From the NCBI GenBank assembly GCA_916048095.2, contig OU696580.1, forward strand, positions 9,274,243-9,338,242: DNA of 64,000 nucleotides, given 5' to 3'. Below the pieces are notes generated by a model, which was not told where the DNA came from, searched no databases, and saw only the letters and a list, made by a program, of their open reading frames with translations. Origin of the DNA: Sacculina carcini. Lineage: Eukaryota > Arthropoda > Thecostraca > Sacculinidae. The position numbers were made by a program, and so were the translations under genes. Shown piece by piece: positions 1 to 12,000 of the stretch; the first letter of the stretch is position 1; each line of letters opens with the position of its first letter.

Positions 1-737
1 GTGTTACCTAAATGTGCCCCAAGTGTTACCTAAGTGTGCCCTAAGTGTTACCTAAGTGTTACCTAAGTGTGCCCTAACTGTTACCTAAGTGTTACCTAAG
101 TGTGCCCTAAGTGTTACCTAAGTGTGCCCTAAGTGTTACCTAAGTGTGCCCTAAGTGTTACCTAAGTGTGCCCTAAGTGTTACCTAAGTGTTACCTAAGT
201 GTGCCCTAAGTGTGCCCTAAGTGTTACCTAAGTGTGCCCTAAGTGTTACCTAAATGTGCCCTAAGTGTTACCTAAGTGTGCCCTAAGTGTTACCTAAGTG
301 TTACCTAAGTGTGCCCTAACTGTTACCTAAGTGTGTCCTAAGTGTTACCTAAGTGTTACCTAAGTGTTACCTAAGTGTGCCCTAACTGTTACCTAAGTGT
401 TACCTAAGTGTGCCCTAAGTGTTACCTAAGTGTGCCCTAAGTGTTACCTAAGTTTGCCCTAAGTGTTACCTAAGTGTGCCCTAAGTGTTACCTAAGCGTT
501 ACCTAAGTGTGCCCTAAGTGTGCCCTAAGTGTTACCTAAGTGTGCCCTAAGTGTTACCTAAGTTTGCCCTAAGTGTTACCTAAGTGTGCCCTAAGTGTTA
601 CCTAAGTGTTACCTAAGTGTTACCTAAGTGTGCCCTAAGTGTTACCTAAGTGTGTCCTAAGTGTTACCTAAGTGTTACCTAAGTGTTACCTAAGTGTGTC
701 CTAAGTGTGCCCTAAGTGTTACCTAAGTGTTACCTAA

Positions 738-759
738 GTGTCCCCCAAGTCTTACCTAA
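738..759 (+). repeat. C-run unit pair (GTGTCCCCCAA + GTYTTACCTAA), first of about 90
   Basis: GTGTCCCCCAA is followed in every copy read by GTTTTACCTAA or GTCTTACCTAA, which I did not see elsewhere. The usual context is D-B-A-A before and D-A-A-A after. The first unit has CCAA in place of CTAA, so it lacks both the TTAGG motif and the stop codon. By hand I count about 90 pairs across the window. The GTCTT form accounts for about 21, including 741, 5141, 7011, 7847, 9483, 16070, 19180, 24215, 38476, 47753, 52227, 54284, 59356 and 63353. The two-unit linkage makes it a good lineage marker. Confidence 0.95.
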
Positions 760-1029
760 GTGTGTCCTAAGTGTTACCTAAGTGTTACCTAAGTGTTACC
801 TAAGTGTGTCCTAAGTGTTACCTAAGTGTTACCTAAGTGTGCCCTAAGTGTTACCTAAGTGTGCCCTAAGTGTGCCCTAAGTGTTACCTAAGTGTGCCCT
901 AAGTGTTACCTAAGTGTGCCCTAAGTGTTACCTAAGTGTGCCCTAAGTGTTACCTAAGTGTGCCCTAAGTGTTACCTAAGTGTTACCTAAGTGTTACCTA
1001 AGTGTTACCTAAGTGTTACCTAAGTGTGC

Positions 1030-1073
1030 CCTAAGTGTGCCCTAAGTGTGCCCTAAGTGTCACCTAAGTGTGC
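1030..1073 (+). repeat. B-B-B-TCACC group
   Basis: Three B units in a row are followed by GTGTCACCTAA. Copies lie near 5437, 7307, 8111, 9808, 11367, 16398, 17953, 19499, 24017, 26539, 28061, 30094, 30997, 34114, 35017, 36399, 37218, 40127, 40947, 42451, 43434, 44307 and 45677. TCACC units without the full B triplet also occur, for example near 20336 and 46496. I saw no copy beyond about 46.5 kb. It also gives the densest spacing of TTAGGG on the - strand, three copies 11 bp apart. Confidence 0.85.
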
Positions 1074-1254
1074 CCTAAGTGTTACCTAAGTGTGCCCTAA
1101 GTGTTACCTAAGTGTTACCTAAGTGTTACCTAAGTGTGTCCTAAGTGTGCCCTAAGTGTTACCTAAGTGTTACCTAAGTGTCCCCCAAGTTTTACCTAAG
1201 TGTGTCCTAAGTGTTACCTAAGTGTTACCTAAGTGTTACCTAAGTGTTACCTAA

Positions 1255-1287
1255 GTGTTATCTAAGTGTGCCCTAAGTGTGACCTAA
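1255..1287 (+). repeat. TTATCT-B-TGACC three-unit group
   Basis: GTGTTATCTAA, then B, then GTGTGACCTAA. The same trio occurs near 1258, 2537, 3975, 8266, 12359, 20490, 24632, 50810, 57948 and 61945. The two odd units are always together, so they form one inherited block rather than independent mutations. Confidence 0.88.
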
Positions 1288-1557
1288 GTGTGCCCTAAGT
1301 GTTACCTAAGTGTTACCTAAGTGTTACCTAAGTGTTACCTAAGTGTGCCCTAAGTGTTACCTAAGTGTGGCCTAAGTGTTACCTAAGTGTGCCGTAAGTG
1401 TGCCCTAAGTGTTACCTAAGTGTGTCCTAAGTGTTACCTAAGTGTTACCTAAGTGTGCCCTAAGTGTTACCTAAGTGTGCCCTAAGTGTTACCTATGTGT
1501 GCCCTAAGTGTTACCTAAGTGTGCCCTAAGTGTTACCTATGTGTGCCCTAAGTGTTA

Positions 1558-1575
1558 CCTTATTGTGCCCTAAGT
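1558..1575 (+). repeat. CTTATTG group, first of 10
   Basis: A unit ending CTTA is followed by one starting TTGTGCCC, giving CCTTATTGTG, preceded by two CTATG units. TATTG starts at 1561, 1990, 3431, 8568, 12661, 20792, 24936, 52750, 54796 and 59868. None lie between about 25 and 52.7 kb. The distances fit the duplication offsets given elsewhere: 429, 1441, 8131, 2046 and 7118. Confidence 0.92.
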
Positions 1576-1729
1576 GTTACCTAAGTGTTACCTAAGTGTG
1601 CCCTAAGTGTTACCTAAGTGTGCCCTAAGTGTTACCTAAGTGTGCCCTAAGTGTAACCTAAGTGTTACCTAAGTGTTACCTAAGTGTGCCCTAAGTGTTA
1701 CCTATGTGTGCCCTAAGTGTTACCCAAGT

Positions 1730-4720
1730 GTGCCCTAAGTGTTACCTAAGTGTTACCTAAGTGTGCCCTAAGTGTTACCTAAGTGTGCCCTAAGTGTTAC
1801 CTAAGTGTGCCCTAAGTGTTACCTAAGTGTGCCCTAAGTGTTACCTAAGTGTGCCCTAAGTGTTACCTAAGTGTTACCTAAGTGTGCCCTAAGTGTTACC
1901 TAAGTGTGCCCTAAGTGTTACCTATGTGTGCCCTAAGTGTTACCTAAGTGTGCCCTAAGTGTTACCTATGTGTGCCCTAAGTGTTACCTTATTGTGCCCT
2001 AAGTGTTACCTAAGTGTTACCTAAGTGTGCCCTAAGTGTTACCTAAGTGTGCCCTAAGTGTTACCTAATTGTGCCCTAAGTGTAACCTAAGTGTTACCTA
2101 AGTGTTACCTAAGTATGCCCTAAGTGTTACCTATGTGTGCCCTAAGTGTTACCCAAGTGTGCCCTAAGTGTTACCTAAGTGTTACCTAAGTGTGCCCTAA
2201 GTGTTACCTAAGTGTGCCCTAAGTGTTACCTAAGTGTGCCCTAAGTGTTACCTAAGTGTTACCTAAGTGTTACCTAAGTGTGCCCCAAGTGTGCCCTAAG
2301 TGTGCCCTAAGTGTTACCTAAGTGTGGTCTAAGTGTTACCTAAGTGTGCCGTAAGTGTGCCCTAAGTGTTACCTAAGTGTGTCCTAAGTGTTACCTAAGT
2401 GTTACCTAAGTGTGCCCTAAGTGTTACCTAAGTGTGCCCTAAGTGTTACCTATGTGTGCCCTAAGTGTGTCCTAAGTGTTACCTAAGTGTTACCTAAGTG
2501 TGCCCTAAGTGTTACCTAAGTGTGCCCTAAGTGTTATCTAAGTGTGCCCTAAGTGTGACCTAAGTGTGCCCTAAGTGTTACCTAAGTGTTACCTAAGTGT
2601 TACCTAAGTGTTACTTAAGTGTTACCTAAGTGTTACCTAAGTGTTACCTAAGTGTGCCCTAAGTGTTACCTATGTGTGCCCTAAGTGTTACCCAAGTGTG
2701 CCCTAAGTGTTACCTAAGTGTTACCTAAGTGTGCCCTAAGTGTTACCTAAGTGTGCCCTAAGTGTTACCTAAGTGTGCCCTAAGTGTTACCTAAGTGTGC
2801 CCTAAGTGTTACCTAAGTGTGCCCTAAGTGTTACCTAAGTGTGCCCTAAGTGTTACCTAAGTGTTACCTAAGTGTCCCCCAAGTTTTACCTAAGTGTGTC
2901 CTAAGTGTTACCTAAGTGTTACCTAAGTGTGCCCTAAGTGTGCCCTAAGTGTTACCTAAGTGTGCCCTAAGTGTTACCTAAATGTGCCCTAAGTGTTACC
3001 TAAGTGTGCCCTAAGTGTTACCTAAGTGTTACCTAAGTGTGCCCTAACTGTTACCTAAGTGTTACCTAAGTGCGCCCCAAGTGTTACCTAAGTGTGCCCT
3101 AAGTGTTACCTAAGTGTGCCCTAAGTGTTACCTAAGTGTTACCTAAGTGTTACTTAAGTGTTACCTAAGTGTGCCCTAAGTGTTACCTAAGTGTTACCTA
3201 AGTGTGCCCTAAGTGTTACCTAAGTGTGCCCTAAGTGTTACCTAAGTGTGCCCTAAGTGTTACCTAAGTGTGCCCTAAGTGTTACCTAAGTGTGCCCTAA
3301 GTGTTACCTAAGTGTTACCTAAGTGTGCCCTAAGTGTTACCTAAGTGTGCCCTAAGTGTTACCTATGTGTGCCCTAAGTGTTACCTAAGTGTGCCCTAAG
3401 TGTTACCTATGTGTGCCCTAAGTGTTACCTTATTGTGCCCTAAGTGTTACCTAAGTGTTACCTAAGTGTGCCCTAAGTGTTACCTAAGTGTGCCCTAAGT
3501 GTTACCTAATTGTGCCCTAAGTGTAACCTAAGTGTTACCTAAGTGTTACCTAAGTATGCCCTAAGTGTTACCTATGTGTGCCCTAAGTGTTACCCAAGTG
3601 TGCCCTAAGTGTTACCTAAGTGTTACCTAAGTGTGCCCTAAGTGTTACCTAAGTGTGCCCTAAGTGTTACCTAAGTGTGCCCTAAGTGTTACCTAAGTGT
3701 TACCTAAGTGTTACCTAAGTGTGCCCCAAGTGTGCCCTAAGTGTGCCCTAAGTGTTACCTAAGTGTGGCCTAAGTGTTACCTAAGTGTGCCGTAAGTGTG
3801 CCCTAAGTGTTACCTAAGTGTGTCCTAAGTGTTACCTAAGTGTTACCTAAGTGTGCCCTAAGTGTTACCTAAGTGTGCCCTAAGTGTTACCTATGTGTGC
3901 CCTAAGTGTGTCCTAAGTGTTACCTAAGTGTTACCTAAGTGTGCCCTAAGTGTTACCTAAGTGTGCCCTAAGTGTTATCTAAGTGTGCCCTAAGTGTGAC
4001 CTAAGTGTGCCCTAAGTGTTACCTAAGTGTTACCTAAGTGTTACCTAAGTGTTACTTAAGTGTTACCTAAGTGTTACCTAAGTGTTACCTAAGTGTGCCC
4101 TAAGTGTTACCTATGTGTGCCCTAAGTGTTACCCAAGTGTGCCCTAAGTGTTACCTAAGTGTTACCTAAGTGTGCCCTAAGTGTTACCTAAGTGTGCCCT
4201 AAGTGTTACCTAAGTGTGCCCTAAGTGTTACCTAAGTGTGCCCTAAGTGTTACCTAAGTGTGCCCTAAGTGTTACCTAAGTGTTACCTAAGTGTCCCCCA
4301 AGTTTTACCTAAGTGTGTCCTAAGTGTTACCTAAGTGTTACCTAAGTGTGCCCTAAGTGTGCCCTAAGTGTTACCTAAGTGTGCCCTAAGTGTTACCTAA
4401 ATGTGCCCTAAGTGTTACCTAAGTGTGCCCTAAGTGTTACCTAAGTGTTACCTAAGTGTGCCCTAACTGTTACCTAAGTGTTACCTAAGTGCGCCCCAAG
4501 TGTTACCTAAGTGTGCCCTAAGTGTTACCTAAGTGTGCCCTAAGTGTTACCTAAGTGTTACCTAAGTGTTACTTAAGTGTTACCTAAGTGTGCCCTAAGT
4601 GTTACCTAAGTGTTACCTAAGTGTGCCCTAAGTGTTACCTAAGTGTGCCCTAAGTGTTACCTAAGTGTGCCCTAAGTGTTACCTAAGTGTGCCCTAAGTG
4701 TTACCTAAGTGTGCCCTAAC
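1730..4720 (+). repeat. Tandem duplication, period 1,441 falling to 1,419 bp
   Basis: About 1730-3300 matches about 3171-4720. The offset is 1441 (131 units) at CTTATTG (1990/3431) and through the GTATGCCC, CTATG and TGACC markers. It becomes 1419 (129 units) at the C-run unit (2875/4294) and stays so at GCGCCCC (3072/4491). Two units were lost from copy 2 or gained in copy 1 just before the C-run. One substitution seen is TGGTCT (2331 region) against TGGCCT in copy 2. Confidence 0.88.
3045..3080 (+). repeat. CTGTTACC / GTGCGCC group carrying a CpG
   Basis: The order is B, CTGTTACCTAA, A, then GTGCGCC with one of three endings: CCAA, CTAA or CATAA. An ATGTGCCC unit usually lies a few units upstream and a GTTACTTAAG unit downstream. 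The CCAA ending is seen near 3072, 4491, 6361, 51292, 58432 and 62428. The GCCATAA ending is seen near 13336, 21469, 25612 and 27134. Most others end CTAA. About once per 1.5 kb, this group supplies one of the few CpG dinucleotides in the array. A few earlier CTGTTACC units (78, 319, 385) lack the GTGCGCC partner. Confidence 0.85.
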
Positions 4721-7700
4721 TGTTACCTAAGTGTTACCTAAGTGTGCCCTAAGTGTTACCTAAGTGTGCCCTAAGTGTGCCCTAAGTGTTACCTAAGTGT
4801 GCCCTAAGTGTGCCCTAAGTGTTACCTAAGTGTGCCCTAAGTGTTACCTAAGTGTGCCCTAAGTGTTACCTAAGTGTGCCCTAAGTGTTACCTAAGCGTT
4901 ACCTAAGTGTGCCCTAAGTGTGCCCTAAGTGTTACCTAAGTGTGCCCTAAGTGTTACCTAAGTTTGCCCTAAGTGTTACCTAAGTGTGCCCTAAGTGTTA
5001 CCTAAGTGTTACCTAAGTGTTACCTAAGTGTGCCCTAAGTGTTACCTAAGTGTGTCCTAAGTGTTACCTAAGTGTTACCTAAGTGTTACCTAAGTGTGTC
5101 CTAAGTGTGCCCTAAGTGTTACCTAAGTGTTACCTAAGTGTCCCCCAAGTCTTACCTAAGTGTGTCCTAAGTGTTACCTAAGTGTTACCTAAGTGTTACC
5201 TAAGTGTGTCCTAAGTGTTACCTAAGTGTTACCTAAGTGTGCCCTAAGTGTTACCTAAGTGTGCCCTAAGTGTGCCCTAAGTGTTACCTAAGTGTGCCCT
5301 AAGTGTTACCTAAGTGTGCCCTAAGTGTTACCTAAGTGTGCCCTAAGTGTTACCTAAGTGTTACCTAAGTGTTACCTAAGTGTTACCTAAGTGTTACCTA
5401 AGTGTGCCCTAAGTGTGCCCTAAGTGTGCCCTAAGTGTCACCTAAGTGTGCCCTAAGTGTTACCTAAGTGTGCCCTAAGTGTTACCTAAGTGTGCCCTAA
5501 GTGTTACCTAAGTGTTACCTAAGTGTTACCTAAGTGTGTCCTAAGTGTGCCCTAAGTGTTACCTAAGTGTTACCCAAGTGTCCCCCAAGTTTTACCTAAG
5601 TGTGTCCTAAGTGTTACCTAAGTGTTACCTAAGTGTTACCTAAGTGTTACCTAAGTGTGTCCTAAGTGTTACCTAAGTGTTACCTAAGTGTGCCCTAAGT
5701 GTTACCTAAGTGTGCCCTAAGTGTTACCTAAGTGTGCCCTAAGTGTTACCTAAGTGTTACCTAAGTGTGCCCTAAATGTGCCCTAAGTGTTACCTAAGTG
5801 TGCCCTAAGTGTTACCTAAGTTTGCCCTAAGTGTTACCTAAGTGTGCCCTAAGTGTTACCTAAGTGTTACCTAAGTGTTACCTAAGTGTGCCCTAAGTGT
5901 TACCTAAGTGTGTCCTAAGTGTTACCTAAGTGTTTCCTAAGTGTTACCTAAGTGTTACCTAAGTGTGCCCTAAGTGTTACCTAAGTGTGTCCTAAGTGTT
6001 ACCTAAGTGTTACCTAAGTGTTACCTAAGTGTTACCTAAGTGTGTCCTAAGTGTTACCTAAGTGTTACCTAAGTGTGCCCTAAGTGTTACCTAAGTGTGC
6101 CCTAAGTGTTACCTAAGTGTTACCTAAGTGTGCCCTAAATGTGCCCTAAGTGTTACCTAAGTGTCCCCCAAGTTTTACCTAAGTGTGTCCTAAGTGTTAC
6201 CTAAGTGTTACCTAAGTGTGCCCTAAGTGTGCCCTAAGTGTTACCTAAGTGTGCCCTAAGTGTTACCTAAATGTGCCCTAAGTGTTACCTAAGTGTGCCC
6301 TAAGTGTTACCTAAGTGTTACCTAAGTGTGCCCTAACTGTTACCTAAGTGTTACCTAAGTGCGCCCCAAGTGTTACCTAAGTGTGCCCTAAGTGTTACCT
6401 AAGTGTGCCCTAAGTGTTACCTAAGTGTTACCTAAGTGTTACTTAAGTGTTACCTAAGTGTGCCCTAAGTGTTACCTAAGTGTTACCTAAGTGTGCCCTA
6501 AGTGTTACCTAAGTGTGCCCTAAGTGTTACCTAAGTGTGCCCTAAGTGTTACCTAAGTGTGCCCTAAGTGTTACCTAAGTGTGCCCTAACTGTTACCTAA
6601 GTGTTACCTAAGTGTGCCCTAAGTGTTACCTAAGTGTGCCCTAAGTGTGCCCTAAGTGTTACCTAAGTGTGCCCTAAGTGTGCCCTAAGTGTTACCTAAG
6701 TGTGCCCTAAGTGTTACCTAAGTGTGCCCTAAGTGTTACCTAAGTGTGCCCTAAGTGTTACCTAAGCGTTACCTAAGTGTGCCCTAAGTGTGCCCTAAGT
6801 GTTACCTAAGTGTGCCCTAAGTGTTACCTAAGTTTGCCCTAAGTGTTACCTAAGTGTGCCCTAAGTGTTACCTAAGTGTTACCTAAGTGTTACCTAAGTG
6901 TGCCCTAAGTGTTACCTAAGTGTGTCCTAAGTGTTACCTAAGTGTTACCTAAGTGTTACCTAAGTGTGTCCTAAGTGTGCCCTAAGTGTTACCTAAGTGT
7001 TACCTAAGTGTCCCCCAAGTCTTACCTAAGTGTGTCCTAAGTGTTACCTAAGTGTTACCTAAGTGTTACCTAAGTGTGTCCTAAGTGTTACCTAAGTGTT
7101 ACCTAAGTGTGCCCTAAGTGTTACCTAAGTGTGCCCTAAGTGTGCCCTAAGTGTTACCTAAGTGTGCCCTAAGTGTTACCTAAGTGTGCCCTAAGTGTTA
7201 CCTAAGTGTGCCCTAAGTGTTACCTAAGTGTTACCTAAGTGTTACCTAAGTGTTACCTAAGTGTTACCTAAGTGTGCCCTAAGTGTGCCCTAAGTGTGCC
7301 CTAAGTGTCACCTAAGTGTGCCCTAAGTGTTACCTAAGTGTGCCCTAAGTGTTACCTAAGTGTTACCTAAGTGTTACCTAAGTGTGTCCTAAGTGTGCCC
7401 TAAGTGTTACCTAAGTGTTACCCAAGTGTCCCCCAAGTTTTACCTAAGTGTGTCCTAAGTGTTACCTAAGTGTTACCTAAGTGTTACCTAAGTGTTACCT
7501 AAGTGTGTCCTAAGTGTTACCTAAGTGTTACCTAAGTGTGCCCTAAGTGTTACCTAAGTGTGCCCTAAGTGTTACCTAAGTGTGCCCTAAGTGTTACCTA
7601 AGTGTTACCTAAGTGTGCCCTAAATGTGCCCTAAGTGTTACCTAAGTGTGCCCTAAGTGTTACCTAAGTTTGCCCTAAGTGTTACCTAAGTGTGCCCTAA

Positions 7701-7795
7701 GTGTTACCTAAGTGTTACCTAAGTGTTACCTAAGTGTGCCCTAAGTGTTACCTAAGTGTGTCCTAAGTGTTACCTAAGTGTTTCCTAAGTGTTAC
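4290..7795 (+). repeat. Tandem duplication, period 1,870 falling to 1,848 bp
   Basis: About 4290-5945 matches about 6160-7793. C-run units at 4294/6164 and 5141/7011 and TCACC at 5437/7307 are 1,870 bp (170 units) apart. From about 5490 on, the offset is 1,848 (168 units), as at the C-run pair 5581/7429. The C-run unit at 8034 continues the 1,870 spacing from 6164. Confidence 0.87.
4810..5650 (+). repeat. Duplicated block, 4,400-bp offset, copy 2
   Basis: This is the partner of 410-1250. It also belongs to the 1.87-kb tandem duplication, giving a third GCGTTACC copy at 6766 and C-run copies at 7011 and 7429. Confidence 0.82.
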
Positions 7796-8943
7796 CTAAG
7801 TGTGTCCTAAGTGTGCCCTAAGTGTTACCTAAGTGTTACCTAAGTGTCCCCCAAGTCTTACCTAAGTGTGTCCTAAGTGTTACCTAAGTGTTACCTAAGT
7901 GTTACCTAAGTGTGTCCTAAGTGTTACCTAAGTGTTACCTAAGTGTTACCTAAGTGTGCCCTAAGTGTTACCTAAGTGTGCCCTAAGTGTTACCTAAGTG
8001 TGCCCTAAGTGTTACCTAAGTGTTACCTAAGTGTCCCCCAAGTTTTACCTAAGTGTTACCTAAGTGTTACCTAAGTGTGCCCTAAGTGTGCCCTAAGTGT
8101 GCCCTAAGTGTCACCTAAGTGTGCCCTAAGTGTTACCTAAGTGTGCCCTAAGTGTTACCTAAGTGTGCCCTAAGTGTTACCTATGTGTGCCCTAAGTGTG
8201 TCCTAAGTGTTACCTAAGTGTTACCTAAGTGTGCCCTAAGTGTTACCCAAGTGTGCCCTAAGTGTTATCTAAGTGTGCCCTAAGTGTGACCTAAGTGTGC
8301 CCTAAGTGTTACCTAAGTGTTACCTAAGTGTTACCTAAGTGTTACCTAAGTGTGCCCTAAGTGTTACCTAAGTGTGGCCTAAGTGTTACCTAAGTGTGCC
8401 GTAAGTGTGCCCTAAGTGTTACCTAAGTGTGTCCTAAGTGTTACCTAAGTGTTACCTAAGTGTGCCCTAAGTGTTACCTAAGTGTGCCCTAAGTGTTACC
8501 TATGTGTGCCCTAAGTGTTACCTAAGTGTGCCCTAAGTGTTACCTATGTGTGCCCTAAGTGTTACCTTATTGTGCCCTAAGTGTTACCTAAGTGTTACCT
8601 AAGTGTGCCCTAAGTGTTACCTAAGTGTGCCCTAAGTGTTACCTAAGTGTGCCCTAAGTGTAACCTAAATGTTACCTAAGTGTTACCTAAGTGTGCCCTA
8701 AGTGTTACCTATGTGTGCCCTAAGTGTTACCCAAGTGTGCCCTAAGTGTTACCTAAGTGTTACCTAAGTGTGCCCTAAGTGTTACCTAAGTGTGCCCTAA
8801 GTGTTACCTAAGTGTGCCCTAAGTGTTACCTAAGTGTGCCCTAAGTGTTACCTAAGTGTGCCCTAAGTGTTACCTAAGTGTTACCTAAGTGTTACTTAAG
8901 TGTTACCTAAGTGTTACCTAAGTGTTACCTAAGTGTGCCCTAA

Positions 8944-9039
8944 GTGTTACCTATGTGTGCCCTACCTAAGTGTGCCCTAAGTGTTACCTAAGTGTTACCT
9001 AAGTGTGCCCTAAGTGTTACCTATGTGTGCCCTACCTAA
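8944..9039 (+). repeat. 70-bp local doublet of the 15-bp junction
   Basis: Two 15-bp units lie 70 bp apart (C-runs at 8960 and 9030; 5 x 11 + 15 = 70), with the same five units between them. The same 70-bp doublet recurs at 15547/15617. Elsewhere the 15-bp units are at least about 280 bp apart, so these are local tandem duplications on top of the larger repeat. Confidence 0.9.
8955..8969 (+). repeat. 15-bp junction unit, first of 38
   Basis: GTGTGCCCTACCTAA equals a B-A dimer missing the 7 bp AGTGTTA. It is preceded by a unit ending CTAT instead of CTAA (GTGTTACCTAT, or GTGTAACCTAT at 41720 and 45080). C-run starts of all copies: 8960, 9030, 10596, 13482, 15103, 15547, 15617, 17172, 18727, 21613, 23223, 25757, 27279, 28284, 29322, 30404, 31772, 32304, 33342, 34424, 35792, 36622, 38045, 39677, 40352, 41720, 41999, 42982, 43657, 45080, 45899, 47322, 48987, 49761, 55815, 56589, 56901, 60898. 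The shared breakpoint and neighbour argue for one founding deletion, later spread by duplication. Confidence 0.95.
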
Positions 9040-12000
9040 GTGTGCCCTAAGTGTTACCTAAGTGTTACCTAAGTGTGCCCTAAGTGTAACCTAAGTGTGC
9101 CCTAAGTGTTACCTAAGTGTTACCTAAGTGTTACTTAAGTGTTACCTAAGTGTTACCTAAGTGTTACCTAAGTGTGCCCTAAGTGTTACCTAAGTGTGTC
9201 CTAAGTGTTACCTAAGTGTTACCTAAGTGTTACCTAAGTGTTACCTAAGTGTGTCCTAAGTGTGCCCTAAGTGTTACCTAAGTGTTACCTAAGTGTCCCC
9301 CAAGTTTTACCTAAGTGTGTCCTAAGTGTTACCTAAGTGTTACCTAAGTGTTACCTAAGTGTGTCCTAAGTGTTACCTAAGTGTGTCCTAAGTGTTACCT
9401 AAGTGTTACCTAAGTGTTACCTAAGTGTTACCTAAGTGTGTCCTAAGTGTGCCCTAAGTGTTACCTAAGTGTTACCTAAGTGTCCCCCAAGTCTTACCTA
9501 AGTGTGTCCTAAGTGTTACCTAAGTGTTACCTAAGTGTTACCTAAGTGTGTCCTAAGTGTTACCTAAGTGTTACCTAAGTGTGCCCTAAGTGTTACCTAA
9601 GTGTGCCCTAAGTGTGCCCTAAGTGTTACCTAAGTGTGCCCTAAGTGTTACCTAAGTGTGCCCTAAGTGTTACCTAAGTGTGCCCTAAGTGTTACCTAAG
9701 TGTGCCCTAAGTGTTACCTAAGTGTTACCTAAGTGTTACCTAAGTGTTACCTAAGTGTTACCTAAGTGTTACCTAAGTGTGCCCTAAGTGTGCCCTAAGT
9801 GTGCCCTAAGTGTCACCTAAGTGTGCCCTAAGTGTTACCTAAGTGTGCCCTAAGTGTTACCTAAGTGTGCCCTAAGTGTTACCTAAGTGTTACCTAAGTG
9901 TTACCTAAGTGTGTCCTAAGTGTGCCCTAAGTGTTACCTAAGTGTTACCTAAGTGTCCCCCAAGTTTTACCTAAGTGTGTCCTAAGTGTTACCTAAGTGT
10001 TACCTAAGTGTTACCTAAGTGTTACCTAAGTGTGTCCTAAGTGTTACCTAAGTGTTACCTAAGTGTGCCCTAAGTGTTACCTAAGTGTGCCCTAAGTGTT
10101 ACCTAAGTGTGCCCTAAGTGTTACCTAAGTGTGCCCTAAGTGTTACCTAAGTGTTACCTAAGTGTGCCCTAAGTGTTACCTAAGTGTGCCCTAAGTGTTA
10201 CCTAAGTGTGCCCTAAGTGTTACCTAAGTGTGCCCTAAGTGTTACCTAAGTGTTACCTGAGTGTGCCCTAAGTGTTACCTAAGTGTGCCCTAAGTGTGCC
10301 TTAAGTGTGCCCTAAGTGTTACCTAAGTGTGCCCTAAGTGTTACCTAAATGTGCCCTAAGTGTTACCTAAGTGTGCCCTAAGTGTTACCTAAGTGTTACC
10401 TAAGTGTGCCCTAACTGTTACCTAAGTGTTACCTAAGTGCGCCCTAAGTGTTACCTAAGTGTGCCCTAAGTGTTACCTAAGTGTGCCCTAAGTGTTACCT
10501 AAGTGTTACCTAAGTGTTACTTAAGTGTTACCTAAGTGTTACCTAAGTGTTACCTAAGTGTTACCTAAGTGTGCCCTAAGTGTTACCTATGTGTGCCCTA
10601 CCTAAGTGTGCCCTAAGTGTTACCTAAGTGTTACCTAAGTGTGCCCTAAGTGTAACCTAAGTGTGCCCTAAGTGTTACCTAAGTGTTACCTAAGTGTTAC
10701 TTAAGTGTTACCTAAGTGTTACCTAAGTGTTACCTAAGTGTGCCCTAAGTGTTACCTAAGTGTGTCCTAAGTGTTACCTAAGTGTTACCTAAGTGTTACC
10801 TAAGTGTTACCTAAGTGTGTCCTAAGTGTGCCCTAAGTGTTACCTAAGTGTTACCTAAGTGTCCCCCAAGTTTTACCTAAGTGTGTCCTAAGTGTTACCT
10901 AAGTGTTACCTAAGTGTTACCTAAGTGTGTCCTAAGTGTTACCTAAGTGTGTCCTAAGTGTTACCTAAGTGTTACCTAAGTGTTACCTAAGTGTTACCTA
11001 AGTGTGTCCTAAGTGTGCCCTAAGTGTTACCTAAGTGTTACCTAAGTGTCCCCCAAGTCTTACCTAAGTGTGTCCTAAGTGTTACCTAAGTGTTACCTAA
11101 GTGTTACCTAAGTGTGTCCTAAGTGTTACCTAAGTGTTACCTAAGTGTGCCCTAAGTGTTACCTAAGTGTGCCCTAAGTGTGCCCTAAGTGTTACCTAAG
11201 TGTGCCCTAAGTGTTACCTAAGTGTGCCCTAAGTGTTACCTAAGTGTGCCCTAAGTGTTACCTAAGTGTGCCCTAAGTGTTACCTAAGTGTTACCTAAGT
11301 GTTACCTAAGTGTTACCTAAGTGTTACCTAAGTGTGCCCTAAGTGTGCCCTAAGTGTGCCCTAAGTGTCACCTAAGTGTGCCCTAAGTGTTACCTAAGTG
11401 TGCCCTAAGTGTTACCTAAGTGTGCCCTAAGTGTTACCTAAGTGTTACCTAAGTGTTACCTAAGTGTGTCCTAAGTGTGCCCTAAGTGTTACCTAAGTGT
11501 TACCTAAGTGTCCCCCAAGTTTTACCTAAGTGTGTCCTAAGTGTTACCTAAGTGTTACCTAAGTGTTACCTAAGTGTTACCTAAGTGTGTCCTAAGTGTT
11601 ACCTAAGTGTTACCTAAGTGTGCCCTAAGTGTTACCTAAGTGTGCCCTAAGTGTTACCTAAGTGTGCCCTAAGTGTTACCTAAGTGTTACCTAAGTGTGC
11701 CCTAAATGTGCCCTAAGTGTTACCTAAGTGTGCCCTAAGTGTTACCTAAGTTTGCCCTAAGTGTTACCTAAGTGTGCCCTAAGTGTTACCTAAGTGTTAC
11801 CTAAGTGTTACCTAAGTGTTACCTAAGTGTGCCCTAAGTGTTACCTAAGTGTGTCCTAAGTGTTACCTAAGTGTTTCCTAAGTGTTACCTAAGTGTGTCC
11901 TAAGTGTGCCCTAAGTGTTACCTAAGTGTTACCTAAGTGTCCCCCAAGTCTTACCTAAGTGTGTCCTAAGTGTTACCTAAGTGTTACCTAAGTGTTACCT

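Larger units (their letters stand above)
410..1250 (+). repeat. Duplicated block, 4,400-bp offset, copy 1
   Basis: The GCGTTACC unit (496) and C-run units (741, 1181) recur at 4896, 5141 and 5581, each exactly 4,400 bp (400 units) away. Between 741 and 1181 two offsetting unit-level indels are visible. The partner is about 4810-5650. Confidence 0.85.
1..8950 (+). repeat. Domain I: array without 15-bp units
   Basis: In this left part I see no 15-bp unit, and the 11-bp phase is constant: the eleven GTGTCCCCCAA units here (741 to 8034, using the T before the C-run) all fall at position 4 modulo 11. It contains copies of CTTATTG (units GTGTTACCTTA then TTGTGCCCTAA) at 1561, 1990, 3431 and 8568. 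It also holds the TTATCT/TGACC group and the rare GCGTTACC unit at 496, 4896 and 6766. The domain is assembled from overlapping duplications with periods of about 1.42-1.44, 1.87 and 4.40 kb, listed separately. The boundary is set just before the first 15-bp unit. Confidence 0.85.

Noticed and set aside
2600..2625. CTTAAG palindromes in GTTACTTAAG and GCCTTAAG units as regulatory sites
   Set aside because: They are one-base variants of the common unit in copied blocks. The palindrome (an AflII site) is incidental.
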